From contig NZ_CP077717.1 in the NCBI RefSeq assembly GCF_019175345.1, forward strand, positions 1,278,001-1,342,000: DNA of 64,000 bases. Direction: 5' to 3'. This stretch comes from Saccharolobus shibatae B12. Its GTDB lineage: Archaea; Thermoproteota; Thermoprotei_A; Sulfolobales; Sulfolobaceae. The notes beneath the pieces are model-generated. The model ran no database searches and was not told the DNA's origin. It saw only the letters and a program-made list of their open reading frames with translations. This document shows, piece after piece, positions 43,838-53,207 of the stretch; the stretch's first letter is position 1; each line of letters begins with the position of its first letter. Position numbers and translations under genes: made by a program.

Positions 43838-43891
43838 ATGAGGAGGAATGGTGGGCAGGACTTGAGAGGTGAAGAGTGGTCCTAGGGCTGA
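43838..43891 (+). ncRNA. Possible C/D box guide RNA
   Basis: Just after cbiZ the order C box-like atgagga (43838-43844), D' box-like ttga (43862-43865), C' box-like gtgaaga (43869-43875) and a perfect D box ctga (43888-43891) spans 54 bases. The second guide is exactly 12 bases (43876-43887), the usual archaeal spacing; the first is 17 bases. C and C' deviate from the consensus RUGAUGA and D' deviates from CUGA. The sequence is much more G-rich than its flanks, which is typical of stable RNAs in this AT-rich genome. Confidence 0.35.
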
Positions 43892-43921
43892 CCTGTGATG
43901 GTTTATTAAAAATTCAAAATA

Positions 43922-43940
43922 AGTGACTTTATAAGTCGCT
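43922..43940 (+). promoter_or_regulatory. Promoter of the MFS gene with overlapping inverted repeat
   Basis: The sequence agtgactttataagtcgct contains the TATA element ctttataag 21-30 bases before the ATG at 43958. It is also an inverted repeat (7 of 8 arm positions), so a repressor could block TBP binding directly. Confidence 0.4.
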
Positions 43941-43957
43941 AATTATCATTTTTACAT

Positions 43958-45265
43958 ATGGAGAAGAGTATTGAGAAATTAATCGATACAGCAAAGTGGA
44001 CTTCAATACATTCACTAATGTTTGCCTCACTTGCAATAGGCTACTTCATGTGGGGAGTAATCGCTTCTATTGCTCCCTTAATTTACCCTAATATAAATAG
44101 CGTATTATTCCTATTAACCCCAACATTCGCAACATTGGCTGGTGATTTAATACTCTCACTATTTTCAGATAAGAAATTAGGTAGAAAGACAACTTTCTTC
44201 ATTACAATGACACTATACTCTGTTGGAACCATATTGCTAGTTTTAGCTGCAGTCCTAGCTGGCTTCAGCACTGATAACCTAGCCAAATTCCCGTCATTAG
44301 CTTTAATAATCTTAGGAATAGTTTTAGGAGTATTTGGCGTTGAGGGAGAAGTTCCAGTAATGCTATCCTACACTGCAGAGATGATGCCTCTCAAATACAG
44401 AGATACGATGTTAGTGTTGGCTCCAAATTTCGACAATATTGGCGCAATGGTAGCTGCTCTAGTTGGGTATTTAACGTATAGCCTTTCAAACTCTTTCATT
44501 ATAGAACTTTTAGCTCTCTCCATTGTCGCAATATTGGGCATTGTTACGGCAGTGATAATAAGGCTGTTATTACCGGAATCTGTAAGATGGTTGGCAACTA
44601 AAGGGGATATAAATAAGGCAAAGGTTGAGGCGAGCAAGGTTACAAAAGAAGGTACAGCAGAAGTAAAAGAAGTTAATGTGAACAAAAAGCTAAGTTTAGG
44701 CTCTAGATACGCATTTCTAGCTATAATAGGACTTTCTCAATATTTGACATATGGTTTAATGGCATTTGTGGTTGCTGACTATTACTTCTCCTCGTCACAA
44801 ACTCCCTTTATTATCTTCATAGCGAACTTAGGGGCTTCAATTTCTGGTTTTATAGCGGCATATATTGCAAACAAGATGAGGACTAGAATCTTCGCGTTAA
44901 TATCATATGTGGGAGGTACTCTTAGTATGATTCCAATTCTATACTTAACTATGAACTTCAACTTCGCAATGTTTTACTCATTACTAATTGTCAATATGAT
45001 GTTTAGTGAATTTGGTTGGGCAATTAGGACGATATACGAACCGGTGTTAATGCCAAAGAATTTGAGGGCATTTATGATAGGCCTAATTAGGCTTGTCCCA
45101 ATTACCGCATATGCGTTATCAGTTTACTTTACTCAATCCTTTAATTTAACTGACTCCATACTGTATAACACCATTTTATGGTCAATTGGAGGTATTGCAA
45201 CAATAGTATGGTACTTTAAAGGTATAGATATAAATTACGTCCCCTTAGAGGAGGTTGAACGATAA
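43958..45265 (+). CDS. MFS transporter, 12 membrane spans
   Basis: The 435-residue protein has the major-facilitator plan: first span with SLAIGYFMWGVIASI, the loop 2-3 motif LFSDKKLGRKTTFFI (G/D-x3-D-K-x2-G-R-K), an acidic/basic spans 4-5 region VFGVEGEVPVMLSYTAEMMPL, and a second-half loop IANKMRTR. It resembles sugar/organic acid symporters; the substrate is unknown. The end overlaps the convergent gene at 45235 by 31 bases. Confidence 0.8.
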   Translation: MEKSIEKLIDTAKWTSIHSLMFASLAIGYFMWGVIASIAPLIYPNINSVLFLLTPTFATLAGDLILSLFSDKKLGRKTTFFITMTLYSVGTILLVLAAVLAGFSTDNLAKFPSLALIILGIVLGVFGVEGEVPVMLSYTAEMMPLKYRDTMLVLAPNFDNIGAMVAALVGYLTYSLSNSFIIELLALSIVAILGIVTAVIIRLLLPESVRWLATKGDINKAKVEASKVTKEGTAEVKEVNVNKKLSLGSRYAFLAIIGLSQYLTYGLMAFVVADYYFSSSQTPFIIFIANLGASISGFIAAYIANKMRTRIFALISYVGGTLSMIPILYLTMNFNFAMFYSLLIVNMMFSEFGWAIRTIYEPVLMPKNLRAFMIGLIRLVPITAYALSVYFTQSFNLTDSILYNTILWSIGGIATIVWYFKGIDINYVPLEEVER

Positions 45266-45942
45266 TATTGTCCCAAAGACCAGGCTATGGCTAAGCAGAT
45301 TAGTCCGATACTGAATAAAATAAATTCGAATGTCAATATTCCTAGATGCTTCTCAAAAGGTACCAGAAAGTCCACAAGACCCATTGGAAAAGCCACTAGG
45401 AATAGTCTTTTTCTTCCCGTAATAACACTTAATACTGAGAGATATCCCCATGATGAATGTACTAAAAGTGACGAAACCCTCTCAAGTGTGCTAAGTCCAA
45501 TGAGTGGTAGTGCTTGAATAACTGGATATTCCAGTTGTGGTGGAATAGATAGTATTGACGGAAAGAAATAATAGGCCATGTACGTAAAAAGCGTGGGTAT
45601 TGATACTAATACTCCATTTTCCCACATTGCTAGAGAAACTCCATAGCCCCAACCATCCTTAATCTTTCCCAATAGGGCAAAAGCGTAAGCTAACCCTACT
45701 TCAAACATGGAAGTTTGCAGTCCATAATATAGGCCTAAAATTGGTAAATTATTGAGTGATTCTATATAATTTAAGGTGAAAAGTTGTACTAAAACCTTCA
45801 ACAATATAGCTATGTAATAGGCTAATGCGGAAAACATCAATACTTTGACAGACTTAACTAACTTATATACGATTCCGAAAGATAACACCATTACTATTAT
45901 GGGAAACAAGAAATATATTGGATCAAAGCCCACATCCATCAC
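45235..45942 (-). CDS. Polytopic membrane protein, YhfC-like
   Basis: The 235-residue protein has about six membrane spans. Conserved-looking polar residues sit within membrane segments: TSMFEVGLAYAFALLGKIKD, SLAMWENGVLVSI, STLERVSSLLVHSSWGYL and PMGLVDFLVPF. The E...WEN...ER...H...D order is similar to YhfC-family putative intramembrane metalloproteases, though the first His/Glu site is altered (WEN). It overlaps the upstream gene by 4 bases and belongs to the GntR operon. The function is unknown. Confidence 0.5.
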   Translation of the reverse strand: MMDVGFDPIYFLFPIIVMVLSFGIVYKLVKSVKVLMFSALAYYIAILLKVLVQLFTLNYIESLNNLPILGLYYGLQTSMFEVGLAYAFALLGKIKDGWGYGVSLAMWENGVLVSIPTLFTYMAYYFFPSILSIPPQLEYPVIQALPLIGLSTLERVSSLLVHSSWGYLSVLSVITGRKRLFLVAFPMGLVDFLVPFEKHLGILTFEFILFSIGLICLAIAWSLGQYYRSTSSKGT

Positions 45943-46973
45943 CTAACAAGGATTATTGTAGTTACTACACCAAAAACTATAGCTAGGATAATCAAAATTG
46001 AAACTCCATGACCGAAATTTAATGTGTAACCCAAACCATTTCTCCTTGGAACCCATATTCTAGGGTCTTTAGGGTTGACGTATATAATTCCTCCTTTCCA
46101 ATATTTATCGTCATTAAGTAAGTTATCGTTAGCCACTATATCCCTTAGATATCCAGCTCCTTCAATACCTATTCTTAGCACGTAAACTATTATGGTTGTT
46201 AAGAGTATAGATATGAGAAGGGTTATCAAAACTTCAAGTTCGCTTAAGTCTATTATTGTCCATATGAAGAGAGAGATTGTAGTGTATAACGAACTTATAA
46301 AGACCCCAACAATCCCCGCAATGATTGCTACTCCCTCCTTAAACTTGAGAAATGCGTAATAACTTCTCTCTGGATATGCTGGATTAATCAGGTTAGTTGT
46401 CCTTGTAATGAAGACTCCTAGTACTGTTAATAACCCTAAAACGACAGCGTTGAGTATATCTACCTTGTAAAAGTTTAAAGGCGTCTTAACGAGAAAAGTC
46501 GTACCACTAGGACCAACGTGAGTTGGAAGTAATTGCGGTACTGAGGAATACATTAATGATCCGAAAACCAAGGTAAGTACCAAGATTCCCCACGCCACTA
46601 CGAAGGGAATTACCCACTTTCTACTTTCCTCCTTATTAATGTCAATTACTGCATATCTGGAAGAAGCTAACGGTAGACTTCCCCTATTTCTTATCACAAC
46701 TCTTCTCCAATAAACAACGTTAAACAAGAGGGCGATAACGTAAATGAAAACTGAAATAAAGCTTACAAAATAGTAAAGCGAAAGGGATAGCAACGTTAAA
46801 CCAATTAGGGATAACCTATACTTGTTAACTATGTTTTTGCCCTTACCTTTTTTAAACTCAGTAGTTACCCTAGCTCCAAGGAGGATATCAGGAGATTGTA
46901 AGTTTGGTAGTAATAAGAAATTGATGAAGATGAATGTGAACTCCACGTAAATGATTATATCTAGGAGTGTCAT
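45939..46973 (-). CDS. Membrane protein with DUF1648/DUF5808-like C-terminus
   Basis: The 344-residue protein has about eight spans and a C-terminal block DDKYWKGGIIYVNPKDPRIW followed by VPRRNGLGYTLNFG. This hallmark is found in prokaryotic DUF5808 proteins that are usually encoded beside YtrA-type GntR regulators. LGARVTTEFKKGKGKNIVNKYR is the matching N-terminal loop of DUF1648-type proteins. It lies 6 bases from the regulator gene and overlaps the YhfC-like gene by 4 bases. The molecular role of this family is not established. Confidence 0.7.
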   Translation of the reverse strand: MTLLDIIIYVEFTFIFINFLLLPNLQSPDILLGARVTTEFKKGKGKNIVNKYRLSLIGLTLLSLSLYYFVSFISVFIYVIALLFNVVYWRRVVIRNRGSLPLASSRYAVIDINKEESRKWVIPFVVAWGILVLTLVFGSLMYSSVPQLLPTHVGPSGTTFLVKTPLNFYKVDILNAVVLGLLTVLGVFITRTTNLINPAYPERSYYAFLKFKEGVAIIAGIVGVFISSLYTTISLFIWTIIDLSELEVLITLLISILLTTIIVYVLRIGIEGAGYLRDIVANDNLLNDDKYWKGGIIYVNPKDPRIWVPRRNGLGYTLNFGHGVSILIILAIVFGVVTTIILVR

Positions 46974-46979
46974 GCTCTT

Positions 46980-47333
46980 TTACCCCAATAAACTTGATAT
47001 AAAGAGGAGAATCTCATCCCTTTTAGCACCACCAGCCAAAGCCCTATAAACAGCTTCTTTCATCATATCCTTCCACTTTTCGTCTCTTATATCAGTCTTG
47101 ACCACAAACCTCTTCTTATAAACGGTTACAAATCCTTCACCTTCAAGATACTTATACGCTTTCTCAACGGTTAACATATTCACATCTAACATTGCAGCCA
47201 TTTCCCTAACTGAAGGTAAAGGATCTCCAGGATTCAGTACCCCCTTAGCTATTAGCTCAATTATCTGATCAGCAATCTGTTCGTAAATCTGCTTTTTGGA
47301 GTTGAGGTCTATCCGAATTGTTATATTTGTCAT
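46980..47333 (-). CDS. GntR-family (YtrA-type) transcription regulator
   Basis: The 117-residue protein has a winged helix (QIYEQIADQIIELIAKGVLN, PGDPLPSVREMAAMLDVNML, TVEKAYKYLEGEGFVTVYKK) and only a short C-terminal dimerisation helix, as in the YtrA subfamily. It is first in the operon with two membrane proteins, which it presumably controls. An imperfect palindrome atataacaactatat overlaps the start codon (47332-47346), and a TATA element cttttaaac lies just upstream, consistent with autoregulation. Confidence 0.85.
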   Translation of the reverse strand: MTNITIRIDLNSKKQIYEQIADQIIELIAKGVLNPGDPLPSVREMAAMLDVNMLTVEKAYKYLEGEGFVTVYKKRFVVKTDIRDEKWKDMMKEAVYRALAGGAKRDEILLFISSLLG

Positions 47334-47367
47334 ATAACAACTATATCAGAGATGTTTAAAAGTTAAC
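47332..47367 (-). promoter_or_regulatory. GntR operon promoter and candidate operator
   Basis: Reading minus, cttttaaac (about 47359-47367) is a TATA box 26-34 bases before the ATG. The word atatagttgttatat lies between it and the start codon, with arms atata/tatat. YtrA-type regulators bind inverted repeats in their own promoter. Confidence 0.35.
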
Positions 47368-47611
47368 TAAAAATTATTTTTCGTTAACTCTTCCTTTCAT
47401 GTACACTTTCGATTCATTATAAGTAAAGTCGTGGATGGTTTAATAGTAGTACATTATGATCACTCTTATTTAACTTCCCATTGGTGAACCACAAACGGTT
47501 TAACGTTATACCAAAAATTCATCTTTTCTTTTTCACGTTGTTCCGCATTCTTATTGCGTAAGAACACATATTTAAGATAAAAATAAAAGTTGATGCAGTT
47601 CTACCTATAAA
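47368..47611. other. Divergent intergenic region
   Basis: It separates the GntR operon and the permease gene. I see a possible TATA element (cacatatttaagataaaaat, near 47570-47589) for the permease. There is no other gene or repeat. Confidence 0.4.
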
Positions 47612-48523
47612 GTGGATATATTTCAGCTTCAAGGTCTTTTCCTTGTGCTATCAGCAATTTTAGGATATTTCCTTCACAATAGGTTATCAGTGAAAATAGT
47701 AAGCTTTGTGAACACCTGGATAAACTTACCTTTAATATTTCTCGTCACATACCTTCGGAGGGGTTTCGAGATAAGTGATGCTAAGATTTTCCTAACCTCT
47801 GTGTTCTATAACTTCCTAATGCTTGCAATAGTATTATATTTGACAAGAAAAATTGAACCTCTCATTAGAGGGGCTGTTTTAATAAACTCAATTTTCATGA
47901 ATACAATTAATTTACCTTTCTCAATACTCCTAGCGTTTAGGGGGAATTATGAAATCTCTGCAACTGTTGCAGTGGCAATGGCTACATTAAGGCTACCGAT
48001 AGCTATGATAATTTTTACCTATTTGAACAAGGGTATAAGCGTGGTACAGAATACTACAAATAATTCAATAATAAGAACAAATCTTTCAAGATATCTTCCC
48101 GTAATAACTTTTCTAATAGGTGGTAGTTTACATTATGTTTTAGGCTCAGTTATAAACGGTGACGTCGTTAATGTAATAAATTTGATTCTCATCTTAATAG
48201 TCCTTTATGAGTTCGGTTATCAAATAAGAAGAGTAATTGGTGAAATGAGGATTAAAGATGTTACGTCAAAGCCTTACATGATAATTTATATATCAAGAAT
48301 TCTTATTAGCCCAATTCTAATATTTCTCATCTTAATTTCTCTAGGTATGACTTCCAAGATGGTTATCGAGCAAGTTATGGTAACAGCGATTATGGCTCCA
48401 GCAATAACAAACGTGGTTTGGGCTAGAGTTTATGGTTTTGGTACAGAAATCATAGTGAAATCCACCTTAATATTAACACCCATTAGCACAATAATTGCTA
48501 TATTATTTCTTATATTATATTAA
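47612..48523 (+). CDS. AEC-type (auxin efflux carrier-like) permease
   Basis: The 303-residue hydrophobic protein has about ten spans arranged as two halves of five, with LINSIFMNTINLPFSILLAF resembling the N-x2-N-x2-LP type segment of AEC/BASS transporters in the first half and VMVTAIMAPAITNVVWARVYG in the second. GTG at 47612 is the only start that keeps the first span. These carriers export organic anions or malate-like acids. The substrate here is unknown and the gene stands alone. Confidence 0.65.
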   Translation: MDIFQLQGLFLVLSAILGYFLHNRLSVKIVSFVNTWINLPLIFLVTYLRRGFEISDAKIFLTSVFYNFLMLAIVLYLTRKIEPLIRGAVLINSIFMNTINLPFSILLAFRGNYEISATVAVAMATLRLPIAMIIFTYLNKGISVVQNTTNNSIIRTNLSRYLPVITFLIGGSLHYVLGSVINGDVVNVINLILILIVLYEFGYQIRRVIGEMRIKDVTSKPYMIIYISRILISPILIFLILISLGMTSKMVIEQVMVTAIMAPAITNVVWARVYGFGTEIIVKSTLILTPISTIIAILFLILY

Positions 48524-48700
48524 TTTAAAAATCTTAGTATTTGAGATCGGTAGAGGTGTATAAATACCTAACAATATATATCAATTTATCAAAAAAGACT
48601 CTATAGCTCATAACTAAACTTTCTATAAAAATTAAAAATGAGTCGAAACTAGACTGGAAAAGATTTAAATAGACATAATAAGAAGGTGTGATGACTATGA

Positions 48701-49540
48701 ATGTATAGCACAGAATTGACATTAAATTCCCCTATTTGGATTGTGAGGAAATTCCTTATGGATCCTCTATTTATTAGTGGAGTTAGTGGACATATTTCCA
48801 TTTTAAAATTTAAGGATAAACAAAATAACGAGTACCTCATGGGAGATAGAATTAGGGAATTATCAACACCCACAGACGAATTCATAGCTCTGTACATATT
48901 ATTAAGAACTAGCAAGGACTTCAAATACACAGAGGGGATTTTCAAGGGGCCAGAAGTTAAAATGCAAAGCATCAAATATTCTGGTATGTCTGATGATGGA
49001 AAATTGGAGTTTACAATAGAATTTATGCCGAAAAGTTTAGGAGATACTCAGACAAGGCTATATGTCGCGACGAATGTGAAGTACAACGATTCGCTATTAG
49101 ATAAAATGTTAGGAAAGTCCGCCGTTGATTTCGCAAAACATATAGTAGAAGACCATTTCGTGACTTATGCAAGAGTATATTTCCCATCATTATATGGGGA
49201 CATTATCAAGATTTTCAATACTAAAGGGAAGCCAACACAAGGTTTATCTGTAGCACCATCCTTAGAGTTCACTGGAGATGCTGGAAGTATATTGAGTAAG
49301 ATTAACGAGATGATTTCTCAACTAGACTTAGGTCTTATTAAAGTGAACTTTGACAAGTTAAGCTGTAATATAGTGGTTCAAAATACGGAGATGAAGAGGG
49401 CAATTTGCAGATCTGATAGTAATGTAAAGACTGGGTTTGAAGCACTGTCGATGATAATTTCCGCGAAAGGACAAGGTAAGATAGAAGTATATTCGGTTAA
49501 GATTGAGGATCTTATGGAGACCTTATATGCGTTAGCTTAA
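48701..49540 (+). CDS. SRPBCC-like (START-fold) protein, function unknown
   Basis: The 279-residue protein begins YSTELTLNSPIWIVRKFLMDPLFI, the strand-helix opening of polyketide-cyclase/CoxG-like SRPBCC domains. It continues with alternating strands (KMQSIKYSGMSDDGKLEFTIEF) and a long C-terminal helix region near LLDKMLGKSAVDFAKHIVEDH. A second half (residues ~185-279) is unlike the family. It may bind a lipid or hydrophobic ligand. TATA-like gatttaaatag lies 31-41 bases upstream and aaggtgtg could serve as ribosome-binding site. Confidence 0.45.
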   Translation: MYSTELTLNSPIWIVRKFLMDPLFISGVSGHISILKFKDKQNNEYLMGDRIRELSTPTDEFIALYILLRTSKDFKYTEGIFKGPEVKMQSIKYSGMSDDGKLEFTIEFMPKSLGDTQTRLYVATNVKYNDSLLDKMLGKSAVDFAKHIVEDHFVTYARVYFPSLYGDIIKIFNTKGKPTQGLSVAPSLEFTGDAGSILSKINEMISQLDLGLIKVNFDKLSCNIVVQNTEMKRAICRSDSNVKTGFEALSMIISAKGQGKIEVYSVKIEDLMETLYALA

Positions 49541-49991
49541 TAATTTTTATCTTCAATGGGATAATATTTCCTCATATACGTATGGCATATTATTCAGAGT
49601 AAGTAATAGTTTCCTCTTAGGTAGTAATTGAAATAATTGGGTCTGTCGTCATTTCTCAAGGTGGGAAGTCGTATTTAACATAAGATCTATCGAGTAACGA
49701 GAAGATACTGAAAATTATTGTTGCATTGTATGTTAAACCCGTGATCGAATGAAAAACTAAAGACGAATCAGTTAGTGTGGAGTTCGTCAAGGTAATACTA
49801 AAATAGGAGCGCCCTTTTAAGCTAAAGGCGATAATTGTAAGCAATACGATCTCACTTAGTATTTTTATTTTACCATATAAAATGCAAAACCAACTTCTAA
49901 ATAAAGAGGCTTTTAAAAATCGACACTTTTATTTAATTCTAGCCTTAATTTTAGACAAAAATTTTATAATCTAACGATCAAAATATAATAC
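49541..49991. other. 450-base intergenic region
   Basis: No well-supported gene is present. A minus-strand frame (49656-49870) encodes a hydrophobic Ser/Thr-rich stretch (SYFSITLTNSTLTDSSLVFH) without a standard start at a promoter; it may be chance or a remnant of a membrane protein. A TATA box (attttataatc, 49959-49969) serves the DUF973 gene. Confidence 0.35.
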
Positions 49992-50924
49992 ATGTCAAAC
50001 CAGAGTGAAAAAGAGGGAATTAGGAGGTTAAGATTAGGCTTCCTAGTTTTAATAATAGTCTCACTTTTATCTCTCGTGAGCTTATTTAGAGGACTTGTAA
50101 CGCCCAGTCCCTCAGTTTCCCCGAATGTCACAGCCTTAAATAACACCAACCCACAACAATTGCTTAGTCAAATAGCCTCAAGGGAAATTGTGCAAATTGA
50201 AGAAGCACTGATTTTAACCTCAATTATAGGAGTGGTAAATATAATAGGGATGATCGTTTTGAGAGGTGGTTTTAACGTTTTAAGCAAAGTCGTATCGGAC
50301 AATATTGGAATTGGGAGTACTGGAAGTATACTATACATCATTAGTTTTCCCTTAGGTATCATAGGTGAGGTAATTCTTTTTTATTCCTTTCTGTCCTTGA
50401 ACTTCTCCACAATCTTCATTGGTTTACCGTTTTCATTCCTTGAACTCATCTTACTCTTAATAGGTTCAATACTTTTAGGAATTGGAGTCTACAGGGTGGG
50501 AAGGGAGTATAATAATACTCTCGTAAAGGTGGGCGGAATATTAATAGCGATAATAATTCTCGCCTTCATAGGTGCCATTTTATCTTACATAGGGCTAGGG
50601 CAAGTGAAACCAATCTCAGAAAGGCAAAACGTACAGATATATCCAGTAGGACAAGGAGTTATTAGGCGAGATGGAAGTGCAAAAATAGTTATATATTCAT
50701 CTACAACAGCGACAATATTTTCAGCCAAAATTGAGGGAACCAAATTATTCACCTTTAAGGTGAATCCAGTCAATTTGCAACACGGTAATAATGAGATAAC
50801 GATTCAGTTTGACGACATATCATCTCTTGTGGAGAATTCAACATGCATCATAACGTTGATTGTGGACGTTGGAGGGAATAGTATACCAATAAATGTGAAC
50901 GCGATATATCAAGGATCCCAATAA
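49992..50924 (+). CDS. DUF973 membrane protein
   Basis: The 310-residue protein has an N-terminal motif EGIRRLRLGFLVLI, four to five membrane spans, the cytoplasmic signature GGFNVLSKVVSDNIGIGSTG followed by a span, RVGREYNNTLVKVGGILIAI, and a C-terminal beta-rich domain (VIRRDGSAKIVIYSSTTATI, IPINVNAIYQGSQ). This is the Sulfolobales DUF973 layout, as in the protein at 54831. The C-terminal domain probably faces outside or binds a partner. The function is unknown. It is leaderless, with a TATA box at 49959-49969. Confidence 0.8.
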   Translation: MSNQSEKEGIRRLRLGFLVLIIVSLLSLVSLFRGLVTPSPSVSPNVTALNNTNPQQLLSQIASREIVQIEEALILTSIIGVVNIIGMIVLRGGFNVLSKVVSDNIGIGSTGSILYIISFPLGIIGEVILFYSFLSLNFSTIFIGLPFSFLELILLLIGSILLGIGVYRVGREYNNTLVKVGGILIAIIILAFIGAILSYIGLGQVKPISERQNVQIYPVGQGVIRRDGSAKIVIYSSTTATIFSAKIEGTKLFTFKVNPVNLQHGNNEITIQFDDISSLVENSTCIITLIVDVGGNSIPINVNAIYQGSQ

Positions 50925-50925
50925 T

Positions 50926-51300
50926 CCTTAGCCCTTCTTTTCAGTTCCAAAGCTATCTCTAATACTTTACTGTAACTCCTCTCACTAATTATCTTCTCCA
51001 CAACTTCTGCCTTGATTGCAACGTATCCGTGTACTAATATATTCCTAAACGATATCATATTATTCAAGAAAGAACTCTTAACAAGTTTAACTCAGAAATC
51101 TTTCTTAAGCTCTCCTTATACACCTCAACACTTATACCCAAGTTAGTGAGAAGTCTTCTCGTTAGATCAATGAATGCTTGAGACTGTAATTGTAATAAAT
51201 GCAACGTAGCGTAATAGATTATCAGCCGTTTATATTCTTGATCTCGTCAAGCTTAACGGTATAATCATTTCTAATAACTTATCAAGTATTGTCACTTTGT
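50926..51300 (-). pseudogene. HepT (HEPN) toxin remnant
   Basis: Reading minus from 51300, broken frames give DKLLE, LDEIKNING, HLLQLQSQAFIDLTRRLLTN, LGISVEVYKESLRKISELNL and, after a stop, MISFRNILVHGYVAIKAEVV with the R-N-x-x-V-H (HEPN RNase RxxxxH-type) motif, ending ALELKRRAKDYWDP. Several stops and frame changes make it inactive. HepT toxins pair with MntA nucleotidyltransferase antitoxins; the ~150 bases upstream of it (51300-51450) may hold a remnant of that gene before the TnpB element cuts it. Confidence 0.65.
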
Positions 51301-51449
51301 CTCAACCTCTTCATAACTGAAATAACGGCAATAGGGTCACTTGACGCCAGAAGAAGTAAAATATCAACGCTAATAATGAAGCTGGCAATTGCCAAAATTA
51401 GCGAACCGTTTTCACGTAATACAACCCTTTCAATTCCTTACAAAAGGTT

Positions 51450-52704
<1,255 letters not shown>

Positions 52705-52974
52705 AGCAGACTTTATGAACTCTTGTAGGTTCTTTAAAAACACTTCCACATTCGGTGCGTAGTACGATGGATAGATACTAAAGTCCTTAGGGTTTAAACT
52801 AGCCCAGACCTTCTTGGCTGTATCTTTTCTAAAAGCAATTAAGCCCTCGTTTACCAAATGTAAAGCAACCTTCCAACCAGAGGCTAATGCAGAGGCTGAG
52901 TAAACTACGACACAGCATATCCTATTTGCTGCACCAGATTGGACAACAATCCCAAGCTTTCTTTCTTGTTCCAT
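52705..52974 (-). pseudogene. DsrE-like protein truncated by the TnpB element
   Basis: ATG at 52974, with ctttaaatac about 25 bases upstream, opens MEQERKLGIVVQSGAANRIC, then VVYSASALASGWKVALHLVN and EGLIAFRKD. This matches the N-terminal half of DsrE/DsrF-like sulfur-carrier proteins (a strand, an alanine-rich helix and the GLxALRK turn). After about 90 residues the frame runs into the transposon right end at ~52704, and the remaining C-terminal half, which holds the usual Cys, is absent. Only the part before the hairpin is native. Confidence 0.5.
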
Positions 52975-53207
52975 GTTTTTTATTGATATAATTAAAGTAT
53001 TTAAAGATTTGGAAATGTGCAAAACTTACGAATTATTCGTGTAACTTCCTTGGAGTTAAGTTTCAGACCAGCTTTCCTCTTTTCTTTAGAGATTTATTCA
53101 GTTTGTAGCAATCTAATGAAAAACACATGCTTTGAACGGAACTTGAAAAGTGTTTTGATTTGTAATGTTCCAAACATGTAATTATAATAAAAGCAAAAAT
53201 AAATGCT

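Noticed and set aside
49656-49844. Minus-strand hydrophobic frame in the 49.5-50 kb gap
   Set aside because: No promoter at leaderless spacing and no recognisable domain; kept only as a remark in the intergenic entry.
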